A stretch of DNA of 64,000 bases from an uncultured Rubrobacteraceae bacterium. Lineage in GTDB: Bacteria > Actinomycetota > Rubrobacteria > Rubrobacterales > Rubrobacteraceae. Within the stretch, counting starts at the first letter, position 1, and each line of letters opens with the position of its first letter. Positions 40,310 through 48,719 of the stretch are shown here, piece by piece. The position numbers were made by a program, and so were the translations under genes. Location: assembly GCA_902806065.1 (NCBI GenBank), contig CADCVE010000015.1, positions 59,503 to 123,502 of the forward strand, in the 5' to 3' direction. The notes under the pieces are model-generated. The model searched no databases. It was not told the origin of the DNA and was given only the letters and a program-made list of their open reading frames with translations.

Positions 40310-40936
40310 TTGTTCCTGCAGAATCCGGACCCGCTCCGCCCGCCTCTTAAGCTGATGGGACCTCGTTTCGTAGGGCTTGCGGCTGCTTTCTATGCGGCGC
40401 TTCTCGTTGCAGCCGCCGTATTGGGCACTCTTACGAGCCGGAATGTCTTCGCGCTGGGAGACCGGCCGGTCTTCGACCTCTCCGTCGGCGTAGCCATCGC
40501 GTGCGGCACCGTGATCTCGGGCCTCGTTCTCTACTGGCTCTCGCCCGTCCTGCGCAAGATCTCCGGCGAACTCGCCCCGCACCTCGTGGACGGCGCGCGG
40601 AAGAGAGATCTCGTACTCGTCTCCGTCTTCTCGGGTATTGGGGAGGAAGTCTTCTTCAGGGGCGCGTTGCAGCCCTTGATTGGGCTCGTCGCCACCTCAC
40701 TTCTCTTCGGCGCCGTTCACATCGGCCCCGACCGGCGCTACCTGGTATGGACGCTGTGGGCTGCCGGTGCGGGCTTTCTCTTCGGCGCTCTCTACCTCTG
40801 GACGGGTGGAATCCTCGCCCCGGTCACCGCCCATGTCCTGCATAACGCGGCGACGTTTCTACTCTGGAGAAGGTCCCGCCGTAAGGGCTTTACGGAAACT
40901 ACGAAGAACGATGTCGTGGTAGGAGGGGAGGGGTGA
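40310..40936 (+). CDS. CPBP family intramembrane metalloprotease (CAAX-like)
   Basis: A 208-residue polytopic membrane protein. Abi/CPBP motifs are seen in order: GIGEEVFFRGALQP (EExxxR), LLFGAVHIGPDRRYL (first His) and TAHVLHNAATF (second His/Asn). The TTG at 40310 follows TACAAT (40292-40297) by 12 bases; an internal ATG at 40355 is an alternative. A 14-codon ATG frame (40306-40350) overlaps the start region in another frame. Likely role is membrane-protein processing or envelope stress; known members range from prenyl-protein proteases to bacteriocin immunity. Overlaps the next gene by GTGA. Confidence 0.86.
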   Translation: MFLQNPDPLRPPLKLMGPRFVGLAAAFYAALLVAAAVLGTLTSRNVFALGDRPVFDLSVGVAIACGTVISGLVLYWLSPVLRKISGELAPHLVDGARKRDLVLVSVFSGIGEEVFFRGALQPLIGLVATSLLFGAVHIGPDRRYLVWTLWAAGAGFLFGALYLWTGGILAPVTAHVLHNAATFLLWRRSRRKGFTETTKNDVVVGGEG

Positions 40937-41478
40937 GCGCGCTCCCGAATACGGCTACCAGGGGAGGGTACCGGCGCTGGCCGTTGTACGTACTGGTTGC
41001 GGTGACTCTGGTGGCGCTTGCCCTCATCGTGGAGGCTTTTTTGAGGGCGGAGACCTTCTCGCCGGGGGAAGAGGTCTCGCCTGGTGTGAGGGATGTGGTC
41101 GTGAGCGGGGAGAATAGCCTGTATCCACCACCGGACACGAATCATTTCCAGCAGCCGCCAGAGGCCATCTTCGTATACCTGAGCGTCGAGGACTTGCCGA
41201 GCGGGGAGGATATGGAGGCGCGGGTCGAGAGGGCGTGGTCGGAGTCTATATTCTCCCTCCTCTTCGGTCAAAGCATCGGGCTGGAGGCGGTCGACGAGCA
41301 GGAAGACCAGTTGAGCGCGGGTGGGACCGGGGCGACGGGGATCTTGAAGTTCGCGTTCCGGACCGACTCTGGCGAGCCGGTGCCGCCTGGCAACTATACC
41401 CTCGGTATCTCCAGCACTGGAGAAGACGCCGGGGCGGATGGTGTGGCGGTACGCAAGTCCTTTGTAGTCGAGGAGTAG
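40933..41478 (+). CDS. membrane-anchored hypothetical protein, 181 aa
   Basis: GTG start overlapping the CPBP stop (GTGA), with GGAGGGG upstream. A basic N-terminus (TRGGYRRW), one membrane helix (residues about 18-36), then an extracellular beta-rich domain: EAIFVYLSVEDLPSGEDMEA and TGILKFAFRTDSGEPVPPGN. The alternation of strands suggests an immunoglobulin-like fold. No catalytic motif seen. It sits in the run CPBP protease, this protein, class E sortase, PBP2 and Lgt, so an envelope role is likely. It lacks a C-terminal sorting signal and is therefore not itself a sortase substrate. Confidence 0.7.
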   Translation: MSALPNTATRGGYRRWPLYVLVAVTLVALALIVEAFLRAETFSPGEEVSPGVRDVVVSGENSLYPPPDTNHFQQPPEAIFVYLSVEDLPSGEDMEARVERAWSESIFSLLFGQSIGLEAVDEQEDQLSAGGTGATGILKFAFRTDSGEPVPPGNYTLGISSTGEDAGADGVAVRKSFVVEE

Positions 41479-41599
41479 ACTGATTATCACCGCTGAAGCA
41501 GTGCCGGAGGTAGTAGTCGGCGCTTTTTTCGATACAATGAGTAGCGGTTGAAGAGGGATCTCCGAATAGCGCGTGGAGGGAATTTGTCGGGAGGGACGA

Positions 41600-42211
41600 T
41601 TGCGCATAAAGGACGTAATCCTGGGTTTGATGAGCCTGGCTCTTATTGGAGCTGGGGCTACCCTGATCGTTACCTTCTTCGTAGGACCCGGTACGCGCGG
41701 GGAGTTACCCTCCGAGCAGGAGCAAGACTTCAACGTGCCCGTACTGGAGGGGGAGAATACGCAGGCCCCCGGAACGGTAAAGGGCCCCGAGGATACGACG
41801 CTCGCGCTCACCGTGCCGAAGTTGGAGATCTTTAACGCCTTGGTGCCCAGCACCACCGGCAACGACGAAGAAGCGTTGAGAGACTACGTCGGCATACACC
41901 TCGATGATACGGGGTTCCCCTGGGAGTCGGGGTCGAACGTATATATTGCCGGTCACCGGCTCGGCTATCCCGACACCGCGAGCTTCCTCGCCTTCTACGG
42001 CCTCGACAACCTGGAGAAGGGCGACGAGATCGTCCTGGTAGACGCGGACGGTGGGGTGTACACCTACGAGGTCTCCAAAAAGAGCGTCGTCAGCCCGACC
42101 GATCTCTCGGTGACCGAGCCGATCCAGGGCAAGGACGTGATCACCCTCCAGACGTGTACGCTGCCGGATTATTCTCAGCGCCTCGTCGTGCAGGCCGAGA
42201 AGGCAGCCTAG
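41600..42211 (+). CDS. class E sortase (second in window)
   Basis: The TTG at 41600 is preferred: GGGAGGG lies about four bases upstream; a GTG at 41573 would add nine residues. The 203-residue protein begins with a membrane helix (6-27), then a short linker and the sortase domain with His119 (YIAGHRLGYPD), Cys186 (TLQTCTLPDYS) and Arg194 (YSQRLVVQAEK). It lacks the long acidic linker of the first sortase. It sits directly upstream of the penicillin-binding protein 2 gene, so it may act at the growing wall. No LPXTG-type substrate is visible nearby. Confidence 0.88.
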   Translation: MRIKDVILGLMSLALIGAGATLIVTFFVGPGTRGELPSEQEQDFNVPVLEGENTQAPGTVKGPEDTTLALTVPKLEIFNALVPSTTGNDEEALRDYVGIHLDDTGFPWESGSNVYIAGHRLGYPDTASFLAFYGLDNLEKGDEIVLVDADGGVYTYEVSKKSVVSPTDLSVTEPIQGKDVITLQTCTLPDYSQRLVVQAEKAA

Positions 42212-42258
42212 CCAACAATGAGAGCTATCGAGAGTATCTACGGGGAGGTGACTAGCCC

Positions 42259-44457
42259 GTGCTCAAGGAGCCGCACGTTGGGCGCGTAGAGCGCCCCGGC
42301 AAGAACAAGGACAGTAAAAAAAGAGAGTCGGAGCCCGCGATCACCCGCGGCAGGATGCAGGTGCGGGTCGTGGGGCTCGCGGTGCTTATCGGGGTCGTTT
42401 TCTTGATCCTCGCGAGCCGGTTGTGGTACCTGCAAGTCCTGACCGGCGAGGAGCAGAAGGCCGTCGCCGAGAATACCCAGACCCGCTCCGTCAAGATACC
42501 GGCACAGCGCGGTGTGATCTACGACCGCGATGGAGAGGTTCTGGCGAACAACTCGCCCGGCCTCAACGTCACTATCATCCCGAACGCCATCAGCCGCGAC
42601 GACGTCGAGGAGTTGGCCGGTGTGCTGGAGGCCGACGAGGAGGCCGTCCTCGCGCAGTACGACGCCGCGCTGGTGTCGGGAAACCAGTACAGCCCGATGC
42701 TCGTCAAGGAGAACGCGAGCCGCGAGGACGTCATGTACGTCAGCGAGCGGACCGAGGAGTTCGACGGCCTGATGGTCAACGACGACTACATCCGCAACTA
42801 CCCGAACGAAGACCTGGCCTCGCACGTCATGGGCTATACCGGGGCGATCACGGAGGCGGAGCTGGGAGGCGAGGCTTTCGAGGGGCTTGCGCAGGACGCC
42901 GTCGTCGGTAAGGGCGGGGTAGAGCTTGCATACGAGGAGATATTGCGCGGGAAGCCGGGCACAAAGGAATACAACGTGGATGCCCTGGGGAGAGAGGTGG
43001 CGGTGCGCCGGGCCGACGGGCGGCGCTACGACGGCGGGGCCGAGGAGATCCCCGAGTACGGGCAGCCGGCCAAGATCACCGACCCCGAGCCGGGCAAGGA
43101 CCTAGCGCTGACTATAGACCTGGACCTGCAGCAGACGGTCGAGGACGAGCTGGACGCGGCGATACAGCGTGCCCAAGAGAACGGGAACGAGGGGACCGGT
43201 GGGGCGGCCGTCGTCATGGACCCGAGTACGGGTGCGATCCGGGCAATGGCCAGCCGTCCGAACTTCGACCCGCAGCTCTTCGTGGGCGGCGTCACGGGCG
43301 CGGAGGAGGTCCAGGAGTACGAGTTCCTCAACTCCGAGGAGGCCCACGCCCCGTTTACGAACCGTAACGTCTACGGAGGATATCCCGCCGCTTCGGCGTT
43401 CAAGCCGTTTACCGGCATGGCTGGCCTGGAGGAGGGAACTATCGGCCCCGGAACGACCGTCACGGACAATGGCGATTGCTGGCAACCGACCGGCTCGAAC
43501 TGGGGCTGCCTGCAGAGTTGGCGCGAGAATAGCCCGAAGTACTGGGCGCTCGGACCACACGGCACCCAGAACTACGCTGAGGCGCTCATGGACTCGAACG
43601 ACAAGTTCTTTTATCAGGTCGCCGACTGGATGTGGCAGGGTACGAGTGATGAGAACCTGCTGCCCAAGTACTTACAGCAGTTCGGCTTCGGTCAGAAGAC
43701 GGGTATCGACCTGGTCGGTGAGTCCGAGGGTAGGGTTCCCACCCGCGAGTGGCAGGAGGAGGCCGGGGCTACTCCGGACGACAAGTTGTGGACCGTGGGA
43801 CGCTGGGTCAACCTCTCCATCGGCCAGGGGGATTTGCTCTCCACACCCTTGCAGGTCGTCCGGGGTTACGCGGCGATACAGAATGGCGGCATCCTGGTGA
43901 CGCCGCACCTCGGTGGTGAGATCCGGGAGCAGAACGCAGAGGAGGGTGAGGACCTCACCCCGGAGCCGTCAGGGACGCTGGGTGTCTCCGAGCAGTCGCT
44001 CCGGACCACGATCGACGGCCTCAGGATGGTCACCGGCAAGGGCGGAACAGCCGAGAAAATCTTCTCTGGCTCCAGCCTGCAGGTCGCGGCCAAGTCAGGG
44101 ACCGGCGAGGTGTGGGGGAAGGACTGGATCAACTGGCTCGTCGGTTGGGCTGAGAACCAGGAAGACCCCCTTGTAGTCCTCGTGATGGTCGAGGGCGGCG
44201 GCGCCTTCGAGCAGGGCAGCGAGGTCACTGCGGGTCCCGCCTTACGCAACATCCTGGAGTACCACCACGGTGTCAGTAGCTCCGACAGCAGCTCCACGAA
44301 CAGCGTATCCGCCACCCCTCCCTCCGACAGCTCTTCCCCGGGTCGGTCCCCGAGTGGCGGGCAGACCAGGACGGTCCCCGTCGCGGACCGTCCGCAGCAG
44401 GGTTCGTCCGGAGGCCCGGCGAGCACGGCATTCGTCCCAGGCATGCCCTCCGGTTAG
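42259..44457 (+). CDS. mrdA: penicillin-binding protein 2 (class B, elongation transpeptidase)
   Basis: A 732-residue monofunctional transpeptidase of the elongasome. It has a short cytoplasmic tail, a membrane anchor (residues about 34-54), then the dimerisation region starting RGVIYDRDGEVLANNSPGLN. The penicillin-binding domain has Ser379-Lys382 (SAFK), the SxD motif Ser446-Asp448 (DSNDKFFYQVAD) and the KSG motif at 612-614 (AAKSGTGEV). The SxD form matches PBP2 rather than PBP3. A Ser/Pro-rich tail of about 60 residues follows. It lies between the second class E sortase and lgt, 47 bases after the sortase stop. RodA is not in the window. Confidence 0.93.
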   Translation: MLKEPHVGRVERPGKNKDSKKRESEPAITRGRMQVRVVGLAVLIGVVFLILASRLWYLQVLTGEEQKAVAENTQTRSVKIPAQRGVIYDRDGEVLANNSPGLNVTIIPNAISRDDVEELAGVLEADEEAVLAQYDAALVSGNQYSPMLVKENASREDVMYVSERTEEFDGLMVNDDYIRNYPNEDLASHVMGYTGAITEAELGGEAFEGLAQDAVVGKGGVELAYEEILRGKPGTKEYNVDALGREVAVRRADGRRYDGGAEEIPEYGQPAKITDPEPGKDLALTIDLDLQQTVEDELDAAIQRAQENGNEGTGGAAVVMDPSTGAIRAMASRPNFDPQLFVGGVTGAEEVQEYEFLNSEEAHAPFTNRNVYGGYPAASAFKPFTGMAGLEEGTIGPGTTVTDNGDCWQPTGSNWGCLQSWRENSPKYWALGPHGTQNYAEALMDSNDKFFYQVADWMWQGTSDENLLPKYLQQFGFGQKTGIDLVGESEGRVPTREWQEEAGATPDDKLWTVGRWVNLSIGQGDLLSTPLQVVRGYAAIQNGGILVTPHLGGEIREQNAEEGEDLTPEPSGTLGVSEQSLRTTIDGLRMVTGKGGTAEKIFSGSSLQVAAKSGTGEVWGKDWINWLVGWAENQEDPLVVLVMVEGGGAFEQGSEVTAGPALRNILEYHHGVSSSDSSSTNSVSATPPSDSSSPGRSPSGGQTRTVPVADRPQQGSSGGPASTAFVPGMPSG

Positions 44458-44480
44458 GTTAGAGAGCTAAGGAGTCCATC

Positions 44481-45320
44481 TTGTTGCACGCGCTGGCACT
44501 CACGCTCCCGAGTCCGTCTTCGCCGGAGATCTTCTCGGCGGGTCCTTTTACGTTGCGCTACTATGGGCTGTGCATCGCCCTCGGGATAGCAGTTGCCACC
44601 TGGCTTACCGCCCGCGAGCTGAAGCGCAAGGGATACGACTCCGTTCTGGCCCTCGACGCCCTGTTTTTCATAGTGCCCCCCGGCTTTGTAGGAGCGAGGC
44701 TCTATCACGTGCTGACCGACTACCAGCTGTACGCGAACGACCCGTTCCCCGGGGTATTCGAGGTGTGGAATGGGGGACTGGGGATCTACGGCGCCGTGAT
44801 CGGTGGTTTTCTGGGCCTCCTGCTCTTCGCCCGAGTCCGCGGCATTAGTGCTCTAGCGTTCGCCGACGCCGCCGCCCCCGGGGTCGTGCTCGCGCAGGCC
44901 ATAGGCCGCTGGGGGAACTACTTCAACCAGGAGCTCTTCGGTCGCCCCTCGGACCTCCCGTGGGCCCTGGAGATCTCCCCGCAGAACCGTCCACCAGGCT
45001 TCACGGACGTCCCCACCTTTCACCCGACTTTCCTCTACGAGTCAATCTGGAACGTCCTCGTCTGCCTCACCCTCCTCTTTGTCGCCCGACGCTTCGCAAA
45101 CAGCCTAAAAAACGGCGACATCCTGTTGCTCTACGTGTGCCTCTACTCCGTCGGACGCTTCTTCGTCGAAACCCTCCGCATAGACCCGGCCTTCCTTATT
45201 GGCGACTTCCGCGGCAACCTCTTCGTCGCCTCCATCCTCGCCCTCACCTTCGCCCTCATCCTCTTCCTTCGCCACGCCGGTACCGGCCGCTCCCCCCGTA
45301 AACGCCCCGCAGGCGACTAG
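44481..45320 (+). CDS. lgt: prolipoprotein diacylglyceryl transferase
   Basis: Transfers a diacylglyceryl group to the lipobox cysteine of prolipoproteins in the membrane. The 279-residue protein has seven predicted helices, RYYGLCIALGIAVATWL near the N-terminus, WNGGLGIYGAVIGGFLGLLL, the signature GRWGNYFNQELFGRPSDLPW (residues about 139-158), and HPTFLYESIWN. The TTG start at 44481 has TAAGGAG upstream. It follows mrdA by 23 bases. A substrate lipoprotein (ZnuA) is encoded 1.5 kb downstream. Confidence 0.95.
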   Translation: MLHALALTLPSPSSPEIFSAGPFTLRYYGLCIALGIAVATWLTARELKRKGYDSVLALDALFFIVPPGFVGARLYHVLTDYQLYANDPFPGVFEVWNGGLGIYGAVIGGFLGLLLFARVRGISALAFADAAAPGVVLAQAIGRWGNYFNQELFGRPSDLPWALEISPQNRPPGFTDVPTFHPTFLYESIWNVLVCLTLLFVARRFANSLKNGDILLLYVCLYSVGRFFVETLRIDPAFLIGDFRGNLFVASILALTFALILFLRHAGTGRSPRKRPAGD

Positions 45321-45367
45321 CCCCAACTCTTGACGTTTCTTCCCCGTGTTGTTACCGTAGAGCTAAT

Positions 45368-45382
45368 TGAAAAACATTTTCG
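45368..45382. promoter_or_regulatory. Zur box upstream of zur
   Basis: TGAAAAACATTTTCG is close to the Zur operator of actinobacteria (TGAAAATGATTTTCA type), an imperfect 7-1-7 palindrome that extends on both sides (AATT/GATT). It lies 46 bases before the Fur-family gene, so autoregulation is expected. Confidence 0.75.
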
Positions 45383-45427
45383 ATTAGCGGGAGGCTTGTT
45401 CTGAGGCTAGGAGCGGCGATAGGGAAG

Positions 45428-45793
45428 ATGAGGGGTGGCGGGTACAAGGCGACGCCGCAGCGGATGGCTGTATTAGGGGCGCTTGCCGAGGAGCAGCACC
45501 AGAGCCTGGAGGAGATCCGGGGTCGTTGCCTAGAGGTTGGGTTGGTCACGGTGTACCGCACCTTGAGCTTATTGGTTGAGCTAGGGATCGTACGCCGCCT
45601 CGACCTTGGCGATGGGGCGCGTTACGAGTTGGCGGAGGACCATCACCATCACATGATCTGCGAGTCCTGCGGCGACATCTCCGAGTTCGAAGAGTGCCCA
45701 CTCGACCCCGAGCGCCTGCCTCCCGAAAACGCCGACTTCGAGGTTCGCTCTCACAGCCTGGAGGTATACGGCCGGTGCGGAGCGTGCAGGTAA
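45428..45793 (+). CDS. zur: zinc uptake regulator, Fur family
   Basis: A 121-residue transcriptional repressor with an N-terminal winged helix (ATPQRMAVLGALAEEQHQS, then VGLVTVYRTLSLLVELGIVR) and a metal-binding dimer domain. The latter has the His cluster EDHHHHMICESCGDISEF and the second cysteine pair YGRCGACR, which form the structural and sensory zinc sites. It is assigned as Zur rather than Fur because two Zur-type operators flank it and znuACB follows. The ATG at 45428 is the only good start, although the ribosome site is poor. When zinc is plentiful it would repress itself and the transporter operon. Confidence 0.9.
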   Translation: MRGGGYKATPQRMAVLGALAEEQHQSLEEIRGRCLEVGLVTVYRTLSLLVELGIVRRLDLGDGARYELAEDHHHHMICESCGDISEFEECPLDPERLPPENADFEVRSHSLEVYGRCGACR

Positions 45794-45808
45794 AAATTTG
45801 GGTTGTGG

Positions 45809-45823
45809 TGAAAAATATTTTCA
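45809..45823. promoter_or_regulatory. Zur box in the znuACB promoter
   Basis: TGAAAAATATTTTCA is a perfect 7-1-7 palindrome matching the actinobacterial Zur operator. It overlaps TATTTT, the probable -10 of the transporter promoter, and sits 16 bases before the first start codon, so bound repressor would block RNA polymerase. Confidence 0.8.
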
Positions 45824-45838
45824 ATTAGGAGGGGCTAT

Positions 45839-45988
45839 ATGGTACGAAGTTCGGTGAGAACGTCAACGTATACAGAGGGTGGCGAGGCAGCAGCGTGCCC
45901 AGGCCGCTCTCCAGGAAGCTCTGCAGGAGGAGTAAGGGTCTTTCACAACGGAGAGAAAGGTTTCCGATCGAAGGGCAGCGGACGTTGA
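45839..45988 (+). CDS. possible 49-aa ORF between Zur box and znuA
   Basis: ATG with GGAGGGG four bases upstream opens a 49-codon frame that ends at TGA 45986-45988, overlapping the TTG start of znuA as TTGA. It is Gly-, Ser- and Arg-rich (for example EGGEAAACPGRSPGSS, then VRVFHNGEKGFRSKGSG) with no known fold. It has the best ribosome site in the operon leader. It may be a real small Zur-regulated protein or a translated leader that couples into znuA. Confidence 0.4.
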   Translation: MVRSSVRTSTYTEGGEAAACPGRSPGSSAGGVRVFHNGEKGFRSKGSGR

Positions 45989-46944
45989 GACAGATCGGGA
46001 TATGCTCGGTTGCGGGACTTTTGGTTGCTTTCGTTGCTGGTTGCGGAGCCGGTGGAGCCGCGGGTGGCGGGGCCGAGGCTGGGGAAAAAATACAGGTTGC
46101 GGTTACTATCTCCGTGGTGCGGGATCTGGTGGAGCAGGTCGGCGGGGATCGGGCCGAAGTCTTTAGCATTGTGCCGGTAGGGGGATCTCCGGAGACTTTT
46201 CAGCCGAGTCCGCGGGACGCGGGCCGCATCTCCGAATCGCAGGTGGTCTTCGAGAACGGGCTGGGTCTGGATAGCTGGGTCGAGGACCTGATTTCCAGCG
46301 CGGGCAACGAAGAGCAGACGGTCGTGGAGCTTTCGGAGGGGCTCGAGCCGATAGAGGGTGGTGAGCACGAGGCAGAGCACGGTGCGCAGCACGAAGAGGA
46401 AGGCGAGCAAGCGCATGAGCACGCGGAGGGCAACCCCCACTTCTGGCTGGACGTCGCGAACGCGGAGTATTACGTGGAGCGCATCCGGGATACGTTGAGC
46501 GAGGTGGATCCCAACGGCGCGGAGGAGTACGAGGCGAACGCCAGGGAGTACCTGGCTGAGCTAGAGGAACTCGACGAGTATATAAAGGAGAGGGCCGGGA
46601 GCATACCGGAGGAGAGACGGAAGCTGGTAACGTTCCACGACGCCTTCCCGTACTTCGCCGAGGCTTATGGGTTCGAGTTGATCGGCGTGGTTCTGGAGAA
46701 CCCGGAGGCGGAGCCCGGTAGCCGCGAGGTGGCGGAGGTGGTGCGGACGATCGAGGAGGAAGAAGTGCCGGTAGTTTTTACCGAGCCGCAGTTCAACGCC
46801 GGGTTGGCGGATACTATAGCCGGGGAGGCGGGTGTGGAGGTGCAAGAGTTGTATTCCGATACGCTAACCGAGGACGAGACAGCGGGCACGTACGAGGCGA
46901 TGATGCGGACGAACATAGACCGGATCTCGGAGGCTTCGAGCTAA
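45985..46944 (+). CDS. znuA: zinc ABC transporter substrate-binding lipoprotein
   Basis: Captures extracellular Zn2+ for the importer. TTG 45985 begins a lipoprotein signal peptide (MRQIGICSVAGLLVAFVAGC) whose lipobox cysteine is in VAGCGAG; an earlier in-frame GTG (45895) would spoil the signal sequence. The roughly 319-residue cluster A-1 protein has a His/Glu-rich loop (GGEHEAEHGAQHEEEGEQAH, then EHAEGNPHFWLD), metal ligands such as TFHDAFPYFAEAYGF, and FTEPQFNAGLADTIAGEAGV. The His-rich loop marks a zinc rather than manganese protein. It ends two bases before znuC; Lgt encoded upstream would lipidate it. Confidence 0.92.
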   Translation: MRQIGICSVAGLLVAFVAGCGAGGAAGGGAEAGEKIQVAVTISVVRDLVEQVGGDRAEVFSIVPVGGSPETFQPSPRDAGRISESQVVFENGLGLDSWVEDLISSAGNEEQTVVELSEGLEPIEGGEHEAEHGAQHEEEGEQAHEHAEGNPHFWLDVANAEYYVERIRDTLSEVDPNGAEEYEANAREYLAELEELDEYIKERAGSIPEERRKLVTFHDAFPYFAEAYGFELIGVVLENPEAEPGSREVAEVVRTIEEEEVPVVFTEPQFNAGLADTIAGEAGVEVQELYSDTLTEDETAGTYEAMMRTNIDRISEASS

Positions 46945-46945
46945 G

Positions 46946-47719
46946 GTGGAGAAGGCGATAGAGATCCGGAGCCTCAGCGTCGCTTACTCCCGGCGTCCGG
47001 CACTCGAGGACGTTACGCTCTCCGTTCCCAAGGGGGCTATGGTCGGAATCGTCGGGCCCAACGGCGGCGGGAAGAGCACTCTGGTCAAAGCCATGCTCGG
47101 GCTCGTGCCGAGACTACGAGGCGAGGTCGAGGTCCTCGGCCGCCCGGTAGACCGGCGGGCGCGGCGGTTGGTCGGCTACGTGCCCCAACGCGAGGATGTA
47201 GACTGGAACTTCCCGGTAAGCGCCTTCGACGTTGTAATGATGGGGCGGGTTCCCTCCATGAAGCTCCTCCGGCGGCCCGCGCACCGCGACAAGGAGCTGG
47301 CGTGGGAGGCTTTGAGGACCGTGGGGATGGAGAAGTTCGCAGATACGCGCATCGGGGAGTTCTCCGGTGGGCAGCAGCAGCGTATCTTCCTGGCGCGGGC
47401 TCTGGCCCAGGAGGCGGAGGTGCTGCTGTTAGACGAGCCGGTATCAGGAGTGGATGCTCCTTCCCAGCACGAGATATTCGATCTCCTGCGCGAGCTGCAG
47501 CGGACGGGCAAGACCGTGATCGTGACCACCCACGACCTCTCGTGCGTCGCCGAGCGCTTCGACCTGGCACTGCTCTTGAACAGGCGCATCGTCGCCTTCG
47601 GGCGCCCGGAGGAGGTATTCACGCCGGAGCTCTTGAACGAGACCTACCAGAGCCACCTCATGATCCTCAAGGTCGGGGACCGTACGGTCGCCATCGAGGA
47701 CGGGAGGCAGGGTGGCTGA
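46946..47719 (+). CDS. znuC: zinc ABC transporter ATP-binding protein
   Basis: A 257-residue ATPase with Walker A VGPNGGGKSTLVKAM, signature FSGGQQQRIFLARAL, Walker B VLLLDEPVSGVD and H-loop IVTTHDLSCV. YVPQREDVDWNFPVSAFDVV is characteristic of the metal-importer (ZnuC/MntB) branch. GTG start two bases after the znuA stop; it overlaps the permease gene by eight bases. The product acts in the cytoplasm on the ZnuB permease. Confidence 0.93.
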   Translation: MEKAIEIRSLSVAYSRRPALEDVTLSVPKGAMVGIVGPNGGGKSTLVKAMLGLVPRLRGEVEVLGRPVDRRARRLVGYVPQREDVDWNFPVSAFDVVMMGRVPSMKLLRRPAHRDKELAWEALRTVGMEKFADTRIGEFSGGQQQRIFLARALAQEAEVLLLDEPVSGVDAPSQHEIFDLLRELQRTGKTVIVTTHDLSCVAERFDLALLLNRRIVAFGRPEEVFTPELLNETYQSHLMILKVGDRTVAIEDGRQGG

Positions 47720-48545
47720 CTTCCTGCTCGAACCGCTAGAGTTCGGCTTTATGCAGCGGGGTCTCCTGGCCTCGGTGCTCGTGTCGGTGATCTGCGGCAT
47801 TCTCGGTAGCTTCGTCGTCTTGAAGGGGCTGGCATTTATCGGGGATGCTCTGGCCCATGCGAGCTTCGGCGGCGTTGCGCTCGCGTTCGTACTCGGGATA
47901 AACATATATCTGGGCGCTTTCGTCTTCGCTATCGCCACGGCCCTGGGCATCGGGGCAATAACCCAGCGGGGACGGGTGAGCTCCGATACGGCGATAGGCG
48001 TGCTCTTCTCCGGCACCTTCGCTTTGGGCATACTGATTATCAGCCGGGTGGACAGATACACTACGGACCTCTTTGGCTACCTTTTCGGCGACGTGCTCTC
48101 CATAACCGCTACCGATCTCTGGACCATTGCTATCCTGGGGCTCGTGGTGCTGGCGCTGGTGTTGGTCTTTTACCGGCAACTCTTGTTCGTTGCCTTTGAT
48201 CCTACAGTCGCGGCGGCTTCTGGTATCGCGACGCGGAGGCTGGAGTATCTGCTGCTCGCCTTGCTAGGGGTTACCATCGTTACCGCCATACAGGCGGTCG
48301 GCATCGTTATGGTCGTGGCCCTGCTGGTGACACCATCAGCGACGGCGTATCTACTTACTCGCCGGTTTCATCACATGATCCTCGCGAGCGTCGCCGTCGG
48401 GGCGCTCTCGGCTCTCCTGGGGATCTACCTCTCCTACTACCTCGACGTGGCCTCCGGGGCCGCCATTATCCTCGTCGCCACCGCCCTCTTCTTCGCGACC
48501 CTCGCTGTTACCGGCCCCGTGCGCAAGCTCTCGAACGCGCCCTAG
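47712..48545 (+). CDS. znuB: zinc ABC transporter permease
   Basis: A 277-residue membrane permease of the ABC-3 family with about eight helices. Family features include QRGLLASVLVSVICGILGSF, GLAFIGDALAHASFGGVALA (coupling region) and IATRRLEYLLLALLGVTIVT, with AVGIVMVVALLVTPSATAYL near the C-terminus. GTG start within the end of znuC. It is the last gene of the Zur-controlled operon. Confidence 0.93.
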   Translation: MADFLLEPLEFGFMQRGLLASVLVSVICGILGSFVVLKGLAFIGDALAHASFGGVALAFVLGINIYLGAFVFAIATALGIGAITQRGRVSSDTAIGVLFSGTFALGILIISRVDRYTTDLFGYLFGDVLSITATDLWTIAILGLVVLALVLVFYRQLLFVAFDPTVAAASGIATRRLEYLLLALLGVTIVTAIQAVGIVMVVALLVTPSATAYLLTRRFHHMILASVAVGALSALLGIYLSYYLDVASGAAIILVATALFFATLAVTGPVRKLSNAP

Positions 48546-48719
48546 TATAAAGGGGGACTTGTGTATCGCGGCCCTGGTCAAGGAAACCCTACCGGTCCGA
48601 CATCGCCTTGTGCTCGTCGCGGCAACTCTCGGCGATCCTTCGTGAGGCTTTGCGGTCCTTCTCGGAACTACCCTTGAGCCATGTGAATTTCACGTTAAAA
48701 CTAATAGAATGTTCGCACT

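Noticed and set aside
40306..40350. 14-codon ATG frame after TACAAT
   Set aside because: It fits the leaderless geometry but is very short, Pro/Ala-rich and not separable from chance; noted only with the CPBP gene.
48546..48719. Possible gene fragment or RNA between znuB and the LtaS-like gene
   Set aside because: No tRNA-like fold, no conserved motif and only short chance frames; it holds the TAGAAT promoter of the following gene.
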